Below, one piece after another: positions 6,324 through 10,362 of a stretch of 10,362 bases of DNA. The notes beneath the pieces were generated by a model, which saw nothing but the letters and a program-made list of their open reading frames with translations, was not told where the DNA came from and did no database searches. Numbering within the stretch: position 1 is the stretch's first letter; every line of letters begins with the position of its first letter. The stretch spans positions 1 through 10,362 of the forward strand of contig JAFKKW010000363.1 of assembly GCA_017304275.1 (NCBI GenBank). The letters are read 5' to 3'. Both the position numbers and the translations under genes were made by a program. This DNA comes from Hyphomicrobiales bacterium. Its GTDB lineage: Bacteria > Pseudomonadota > Alphaproteobacteria > Rhizobiales > Hyphomicrobiaceae.

Positions 6324-6578
6324 TTCAGCCTCCAGAGCCGGTCCCGGCAGTGTCTCACCGCGATCTCAAAGCAACCTTAGCATCGCTGTTAAATTTGGCG
6401 ATGGTTCCAAGGCAACAGTAATCGGCAGCCGGCGTCGATTGTGCCGACTACGGATCAATGTCCCCACTCGGCCCGGCAGCGTCTAAGATGCTGCCGGGCC
6501 GCCAATTTTTCAATGATGGCGGAGGGCGCGAGGCAGCTTCAGCCGTTGCGCGGAGGCTGCTCCGGCAGTGACGCGAAC
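6324..6578. other. Intergenic region between two exported-protein genes
   Basis: This 255-base spacer holds the GGAGG of the downstream gene and, near its other end, the perfect inverted repeat at 6470-6500. An AT-richer block near 6375-6420 could carry the promoter of the gene starting at 6323, but I cannot define -35 and -10 boxes. I see no gene in it. Confidence 0.4.
6470..6500. terminator. Perfect 11-bp inverted repeat, possible terminator
   Basis: GGCCCGGCAGC (6470-6480) and GCTGCCGGGCC (6490-6500) pair perfectly around a nine-base loop (GTCTAAGAT). On the + strand a T5 run follows five bases later (6506-6510). On the minus strand, the direction of the neighbouring genes, no T-run follows. 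It lies 78 bases beyond the stop of the histidine-rich gene and may end or stabilise that transcript. A protein-binding role is also possible. Confidence 0.5.
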
Positions 6579-6983
6579 TCAGCAACCGCGGTTGCGGAGA
6601 CAGCGGTAGAACGGCCGCGACCCCCAGCCCCAACGGTCGGCGCAGCGATGTCGCACCTGCGAGCAGGAGCCGTAGCCAGACCCGTATCCGTAGTAAAAGT
6701 GGGGCCGGAAGTGGTGATGATGGCGATGCCGGTGCCGGTGATGGAAGTGGCGCCGGTGGTGGTGACCAAAGTGCCGGTGCCGGTGGTGGTGACCGAAGTG
6801 GCGGTGCCCGCGGTGCCGGTGGCCGCTATGGCCTCGGCCGCGGCGGACCTCCTCGATCATCGTTCCAGCGTCCGCGGCGTGCGAGGCTTGGGCGCCCGGC
6901 AGGGCCGCGGCGGGGGCCTGCTTGGGTACGAATGCCGCGCCAGCAACTATGGCGGCGCAGACGGCGAGCGTTTTGACTCTCAT
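6579..6983 (-). CDS. Exported histidine-rich protein with C-terminal cysteines
   Basis: The 134-residue product begins with a signal peptide (MRVKTLAVCAAIVAGAAF..., cleavage near APAAA, residues 23-27). Residues 52-95 contain 23 histidines interleaved with Arg, Gly and Phe. The unit RHFGHHHRH/R occurs twice in tandem (61-69, 70-78), and a four-His run lies at 88-91. A Tyr/Gly-rich linker follows, then a compact tail with four cysteines (107, 114, 128, 134) and the motif CADRWGWGS-FYRCLRN-GC, a tail I have seen in small secreted proteins of Hyphomicrobiales. The histidine density suggests periplasmic binding of nickel, zinc, copper or haem, but the metal is not known. The ATG at 6983 is set by AGGAGG six bases upstream and by the signal peptide; the open frame extends back to 7052 without a better start. 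Confidence 0.82.
   Translation of the reverse strand: MRVKTLAVCAAIVAGAAFVPKQAPAAALPGAQASHAADAGTMIEEVRRGRGHSGHRHRGHRHFGHHHRHRHFGHHHRRHFHHRHRHRHHHHFRPHFYYGYGSGYGSCSQVRHRCADRWGWGSRPFYRCLRNRGC
6750..6803 (-). repeat. 27-bp tandem repeat within the histidine-rich gene
   Basis: Two adjacent 27-base units (6777-6803 and 6750-6776) encode near-identical nonapeptides, R-H-F-G-H-H-H-R-H and R-H-F-G-H-H-H-R-R. Silent changes occur, such as the Phe codon TTC against TTT, so the duplication is not brand new. The surrounding GTG/CAC-rich sequence is low-complexity and prone to slippage. Confidence 0.7.
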
Positions 6984-7121
6984 AGTTCCTCCTCGTCGCG
7001 AGGTTGCCCCGGCGGAGTATCCTGCACAGTTCAATGATGAACAATGCGGCACGGTTCCGACATCGCCGATTTAGCCCGGTCGTTTCCGTGTCTTTTGGTT
7101 GACGCGCGCAACCTGCGCCGA

Positions 7122-7451
7122 TCACGGCGCTCGCGCGCCGCGCGGGCTCTGTGCCTCGATGAGCTCGATGATGTGCTTGGCATCGGTGAGGCCAAGGCCG
7201 AGCGCGGCCCGGCAGACGCGTATGGCCTCGATCTTGCGGTCGTCGGCGACAAGGGCTTCTATCTCGCTGCGCGTCTCCGGCAGCAGACGATCCAGCGTAT
7301 CCACGGCATCCAATGTGCGATCGACGTCTCGCGTCCGCGCCCGCCCGCTGCGTGGGGCGATGGCGACGGCGGTCAGCCGTCCCGCCACGACGCCGGCCAG
7401 AAAGGCAGCCATCAGGGCGAGCAATGAATACTCGGGAGCCAGCAACGACAT
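7122..7451 (-). CDS. Small membrane protein with a ribosomal L7/L12 C-terminal-like segment
   Basis: The 109-residue product has one N-terminal transmembrane helix (about residues 9-31). A charged linker (about 34-70) and a C-terminal stretch at 72-99 follow: KIEAIRVCRAALGLGLTDAK. That stretch closely follows the ribosomal protein L7/L12 C-terminal motif (K-I-x-V-I-K-x-V-R-x-x-T-G-L-G-L-K-E-A-K). In L7/L12 this surface contacts translation factors; here, tethered to the membrane, its role is unknown. It lacks the L7/L12 dimerisation domain, so it is not the ribosomal protein itself. The ATG at 7451 was chosen because AGGAAG lies about five bases upstream; upstream ATGs at 7484 and 7523 lack a ribosome site, and the latter would overlap the ligase gene. 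It follows the ligase gene by 58 bases on the same strand, probably as one transcript. Confidence 0.78.
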   Translation of the reverse strand: MSLLAPEYSLLALMAAFLAGVVAGRLTAVAIAPRSGRARTRDVDRTLDAVDTLDRLLPETRSEIEALVADDRKIEAIRVCRAALGLGLTDAKHIIELIEAQSPRGARAP

Positions 7452-7509
7452 CGAGACTTCCTGCGAACGCTGCGCTTGACCCATCGCGGCGCTTATTCTA
7501 GCGCCTGCT

Positions 7510-8943
7510 TCAGGTCCCTGCACGCTCCTGCGTTTGCGGACGCGACTTGGTCAGCGCGTACTCGTTCCTGACGCGGCTGATCTTGCCCGACGGGCCGCGC
7601 GGGATCTCGGAGACAACCTCGATCGCGACCTCGATCGTGCTTTCCAGGCCTTCCGCCCTGACGTTCTCCATGATGCGCTCCCGGATACCGTCGACCGCGA
7701 GTTGCTTGCCGCGCAAGGGGACGAGACGCACGACGAACTGCCGTGGGCCGGTCTGCAGGATCTGGTGCTCGGCGAGGTCGAGGACGTGATGCAACGGGAC
7801 CAGGAAGACATAATAGGGGATCTCTCGCATCCGTCCGCCGTCGTCGATCCAGAGCTGGTCCTTGGTCCGGCCGCTGATGCGGGCAATGCGCGGCATGGGG
7901 CTGCCGCAGGGGCAGGGCTCGGCGCTCATGGTAACGCGGTCGTCGACCTCGTAGCGGATGATCGGCTGCACGTGATTGTAGAGGTTGGTGACGAGCACCT
8001 TGCTGCCCTCGACGCCGGGGGGAACGGGGCGGTTGTGCTCGTCGACGACCTCGAGGATGGCGAGGTCGGCGTTGACGTGGGCGCCGCGGCCCGCGATGCA
8101 TCCCGACGACAGCACCATGCATTCGCCCATGGCGTATTCATCGGCGACGTGTGTATCGAACACCTGCTCGAGCCAGACGCCGGCCTCGTCGCTCAGTGGC
8201 TCGGCGACGTTGGTGATCTGTTTCAGTGCGGCCTCAGCGCGGAGGTTCATGCGGCCCTCGGCCTCCTCCCGTCCCAGGGATTCCAACGCACTCGCATAAC
8301 CCGTGATGTATTCAGGGCGGAATCGCTCAAGCCGGCGAACGTTGTCTGCCATCGGGTCCGAGTAGGACAGGCGCAGAACCTTGAACAACGGCGACAGGTA
8401 TCTCGGAATGTAGGCGAATGCCGCCGCGCTCGGATAGAATCCCGGCTTGACCGTCATCACAGCCATGCGGGCCGGGTTGAGGAAGCGACCGAGGTGGGGA
8501 AGGAAACGACGCTTGAGCTTGGTGGCGCGGGCGAACTGCACGGCAAAGATGAGGCTCAGCGCATGCTCGTCCTGGACGATGAGCGCCGGCTGGCCCTGGC
8601 TGCCGGACGTGTGGCTGACGCCGTAGCGGCCGAGATAAAGCTTTCCGAGGTTGCGGATATCATCGACGAAAGCGCCGAGGTCGGCTTTCTTCAGTCGAGG
8701 ATCGGTGACCAGATCGTCGTAGTTCTCCATCATCTCGGCTTTGGTGAGAATCGGGAGATCGGTCAGCGCGCAGGTCGTGACGTCGATGCCGGAGAAGCGT
8801 CGCTTGTAATAAGGCGAGTGCTCGACGGCATGGGCCAGAAGCGTACGCAGGCGCTCCTCCTGCGTGGCCTTGATCTTGGCTTCGTTCCACCAGAACGGGT
8901 AAAGGGACTGCAGCGTAGCGGCGAAGCGGATAGGGCCTAGCAT
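7510..8943 (-). CDS. PaaK-like adenylate-forming ligase (phenylacetate-CoA ligase family)
   Basis: The 477-residue product belongs to the ANL superfamily, PaaK/CapK branch, enzymes that activate a carboxylate with ATP and usually pass it to coenzyme A. The phosphate-binding loop is SHTSGSQGQP (residues 110-119), in place of the usual TSGTTG-P. DEYAMGE (268-274) is the adenine-site motif, a CPCG pair precedes the R-A-R-ISGR-KDQLWI hinge region, and Lys454 in PSGKISRV is the expected catalytic lysine. It is about 40 residues longer than typical PaaK. No other phenylacetate-pathway gene is near, so the substrate is open: an aromatic or fatty acid, or a cell-surface precursor, is possible. The ATG at 8943 has GGAG six bases upstream. 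It is probably co-transcribed with the small L7/L12-like membrane protein gene downstream and is divergent from the DoxX gene. Confidence 0.88.
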   Translation of the reverse strand: MLGPIRFAATLQSLYPFWWNEAKIKATQEERLRTLLAHAVEHSPYYKRRFSGIDVTTCALTDLPILTKAEMMENYDDLVTDPRLKKADLGAFVDDIRNLGKLYLGRYGVSHTSGSQGQPALIVQDEHALSLIFAVQFARATKLKRRFLPHLGRFLNPARMAVMTVKPGFYPSAAAFAYIPRYLSPLFKVLRLSYSDPMADNVRRLERFRPEYITGYASALESLGREEAEGRMNLRAEAALKQITNVAEPLSDEAGVWLEQVFDTHVADEYAMGECMVLSSGCIAGRGAHVNADLAILEVVDEHNRPVPPGVEGSKVLVTNLYNHVQPIIRYEVDDRVTMSAEPCPCGSPMPRIARISGRTKDQLWIDDGGRMREIPYYVFLVPLHHVLDLAEHQILQTGPRQFVVRLVPLRGKQLAVDGIRERIMENVRAEGLESTIEVAIEVVSEIPRGPSGKISRVRNEYALTKSRPQTQERAGT

Positions 8944-9197
8944 CGAGGGCTCCGATCGGTTGTCGCGGACTCACTCCAGGCCGCCGAGGAGGCCAATCGC
9001 AACAGCTTCGGACGGTCACAACGGCGAAGCAATACCGTTAAAGTCGCGAATGCTCCCAGGGTTTCATGTGGGAATGCCGCATTTTGGGCACAAGGGCGGC
9101 AGGCCTGAAACCTTTGCGTTCGCAGCCCGTAACTCTCGGTGCCAGGGCGCCTCTTGTCGCGGCACCCGGACGGCGCAACAGCACGCGAGAGGCTCCT
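8944..9197. other. Divergent intergenic region between the ligase and DoxX genes
   Basis: This 254-base spacer should hold promoters for both flanking genes. The only elements I can point to are the ribosome sites, GGAG for the ligase on the minus strand and GAGAGG (9187-9192) for DoxX on the plus strand. A relatively AT-richer block lies at about 9030-9115. Open frames crossing it on the plus strand lack family similarity and a ribosome site. Confidence 0.4.
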
Positions 9198-9680
9198 ATG
9201 CACACGATCGTCACGTGGCTCATCGACAGGCCGGAACGTATCTCTACGTCCGTATTCGGATGGTTGCCGCCGTTGTTCGCGCGGCTCGTGGTCGGATGGG
9301 TGTTCCTGTGGACCGGATGGGCGAAACTCAACCACCTGCCGCAGATCACGCAGAACTTCATAGAGTGGGGAATTCCTTTTCCCGCCGTCATGACGCCTTT
9401 CGTCTCCGGCGTCGAATTCCTAGGCGGGCTTCTGCTCTTGCTCGGCCTTTTCACGAGGATCGCGGCGACGCCGCTCGTGATCGTCATGGCCGTGGCCATC
9501 GTCGCGGCGAAGCTCGGCCAGATCGATTCGCTCGAGACGCTGCTGGGCTTCGAGGAGGTCGCGTACATGGCGCTGTTCGGCTGGCTTGCCGTCGCCGGCC
9601 CGGGCCCGGTATCGCTCGATCGTCTCCTGCAGAAGCATTTTTCCCAGGGACGGGTGGGGGCGGTGATTCCCGTCCCGTGA
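9198..9680 (+). CDS. DoxX-family integral membrane protein
   Basis: The 160-residue product has four predicted transmembrane helices at about 24-43, 66-84, 88-104 and 119-134. The sequence LFARLVVGWVFLWTGWAKL, followed by the GVEFLGGLLLLLGLFTR helix with its buried glutamate, is the DoxX hallmark. DoxX proteins are inner-membrane proteins linked to thiol/sulfur metabolism or oxidative-stress complexes in some bacteria, but most, including this one, have no assigned reaction. The ATG at 9198 has GAGAGG five bases upstream and starts just ahead of the first helix; an open frame back to 9066 would add an unrelated Arg-rich stretch. The aldo/keto reductase gene follows on the same strand after 106 bases, so a shared redox-related transcript is possible. 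Confidence 0.88.
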   Translation: MHTIVTWLIDRPERISTSVFGWLPPLFARLVVGWVFLWTGWAKLNHLPQITQNFIEWGIPFPAVMTPFVSGVEFLGGLLLLLGLFTRIAATPLVIVMAVAIVAAKLGQIDSLETLLGFEEVAYMALFGWLAVAGPGPVSLDRLLQKHFSQGRVGAVIPVP

Positions 9681-9786
9681 TGTCGCATGATGGTGGATCG
9701 GAGAGGTGCCTAACGCCCCACGGTTGCGCGGCAAGGCCGGGATGCCTACATCGCGGGCTGGGCTCAATCAGAGTGGAATTCAGACC

Positions 9787-10362
9787 ATGGGCACGTTCTC
9801 TGCACACGCTTCAGGACAGTTCCTGATCGGCGGCGACCTCGCCGTCACGCGCCTGGGCTTCGGCGCCATGCGCATCACGGGCGAAGGCATCTGGGGTGAG
9901 CCCGCGGATCCGGACGAGGCGAAGCGCACGCTGAAGCGCGTGCCTGAACTCGGCATCGATTTCATCGACACCGCGGACAGCTATGGTCCCGAGGTCAGCG
10001 AACGGCTGATCCGCGAGGTCCTGTATCCTTACAAAGGGCTTGTCATCGCCACGAAAGGCGGCCTCACCCGGCCCGGGCCGGGGCAATGGGTTCCGAACGG
10101 GAAACCCTCCTATCTGCGTCAGCAGGTGGAAAGCAGCCTCAAGCGCCTCGGCGTCGAGCGGATCGACCTCTGGCAGTTGCACCGCATCGATCCGAATGTG
10201 CCGCAAGCCGAGCAGTTCGATGTCGTCGCCGCCATGCAGAGGGAAGGATTGATCCGTCATGTGGGCCTGAGCCAGGTCAGCGTTGCCGAGATCCAGGCGG
10301 CGCAGAAGGTGTTCAAGGTGGCGACGGTGCAGAACCTCTAGAACCTCGCCGACCGCAGCAGC
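9787..10362 (+). pseudogene. Aldo/keto reductase (YdbC-like), reading frame cut by an in-frame TAG and continuing past the window
   Basis: The first 184 residues are a clear NAD(P)H-dependent aldo/keto reductase (TIM barrel). The catalytic tetrad is present: Asp61 and Tyr66 in IDTADSYG, Lys90 in VIATKGG and His132 in LWQLHRID. The GFGAMRITG-GIWGEP start resembles E. coli YdbC and its relatives. At 10339-10341 the frame meets TAG directly after VATVQNL. Members of this branch read VQN-x-YN-L-x-DR-(S/T) at this point, so the TAG replaces the tyrosine codon. After the stop the same frame continues as NLADRSS to the end of the window. Only about 60 percent of the barrel lies before the stop, so the truncated product should not fold normally. 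A single C-to-G change (TAC to TAG), real or from sequencing, explains it. The ATG at 9787 fits the family start; the ribosome site is weak (GTGGAA about 9 bases upstream). The 3' part lies outside the window. Confidence 0.75.

Noticed and set aside
6660..6840. GTG-rich repeats as a possible CRISPR-like or non-coding repeat array
   Set aside because: The units are adjacent with no spacers, keep codon phase, and are fully explained by histidine and arginine codons of the minus-strand gene.
6441..7037. Plus-strand Val/Pro-rich open frame opposite the histidine-rich gene
   Set aside because: The Val-Pro pattern is the complement of the CAC/CGG-rich histidine region. The minus-strand gene has AGGAGG and a signal peptide.
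7534..8940. Plus-strand open frame (468 codons) opposite the ligase gene
   Set aside because: It mirrors the ligase almost end to end, is rich in Asp, Val and Gly as a shadow would be, has no family motif, and the minus-strand ligase has all expected motifs.
9066..9197. Upstream extension of the DoxX frame and of the overlapping 8960 frame
   Set aside because: The added residues are Arg-rich and unrelated to DoxX; the ribosome site lies directly before 9198.
9706..9786. Upstream ATG for the aldo/keto reductase
   Set aside because: The extra 27 residues do not resemble the family N-terminus, which starts near the ATG at 9787.

Overview
The window looks like ordinary chromosomal DNA of a GC-rich alphaproteobacterium, most likely of the order Hyphomicrobiales (Rhizobiales). 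The reasons are the C-terminal tail of what appears to be the cell-cycle regulator CtrA at the left edge, an ECF-type promoter of the alphaproteobacterial GGAA(C/T)-N16-CGTT form, and several small secreted proteins of kinds common in that order. I see no tRNA, rRNA, CRISPR array, insertion sequence, phage gene or other sign of a mobile element.

Layout. (1) 1-125: end of a ctrA-like response regulator gene and its strong intrinsic terminator. (2) 340-4071: a secreted subtilisin-type (S8) serine protease on the + strand, convergent with a two-gene minus-strand operon encoding an ECF sigma factor and its membrane-anchored anti-sigma factor. A well-formed ECF promoter lies just upstream of the sigma gene, which suggests autoregulation. 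(3) 4177-4551 (-): a small charged coiled-coil protein of unknown role, divergent from (4) 4726-5385 (+): a glyoxalase II-like (YcbL-type) metallo-beta-lactamase-fold hydrolase. A strong hairpin sits between these two. (5) 5415-6983 (-): three small exported proteins of unknown function, the last extremely histidine-rich with a 27-bp tandem repeat. (6) 7122-8943 (-): a PaaK-like adenylate-forming ligase followed by a small membrane-anchored protein with a ribosomal L7/L12 C-terminal-like motif. (7) 9198-10362 (+): a DoxX-family membrane protein and an aldo/keto reductase. The reductase reading frame hits an in-frame TAG where relatives have a tyrosine, and it stays open after that stop to the window edge.

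Functionally the most coherent unit is the protease / anti-sigma / sigma group, a probable envelope-stress or surface-signalling module: anti-sigma in the inner membrane, sigma in the cytoplasm, protease exported. The link between the protease and the sigma pair rests on position and a weak promoter-like site, so it is inference. The most concrete anomaly is the nonsense codon in the aldo/keto reductase. I found no clear evidence of a wholly new multi-gene system. The less usual items are the membrane L7/L12-like protein, the 23-histidine secreted protein, the zinc-motif-free anti-sigma factor with a two-cysteine periplasmic domain, and the hairpin at 4582-4620.
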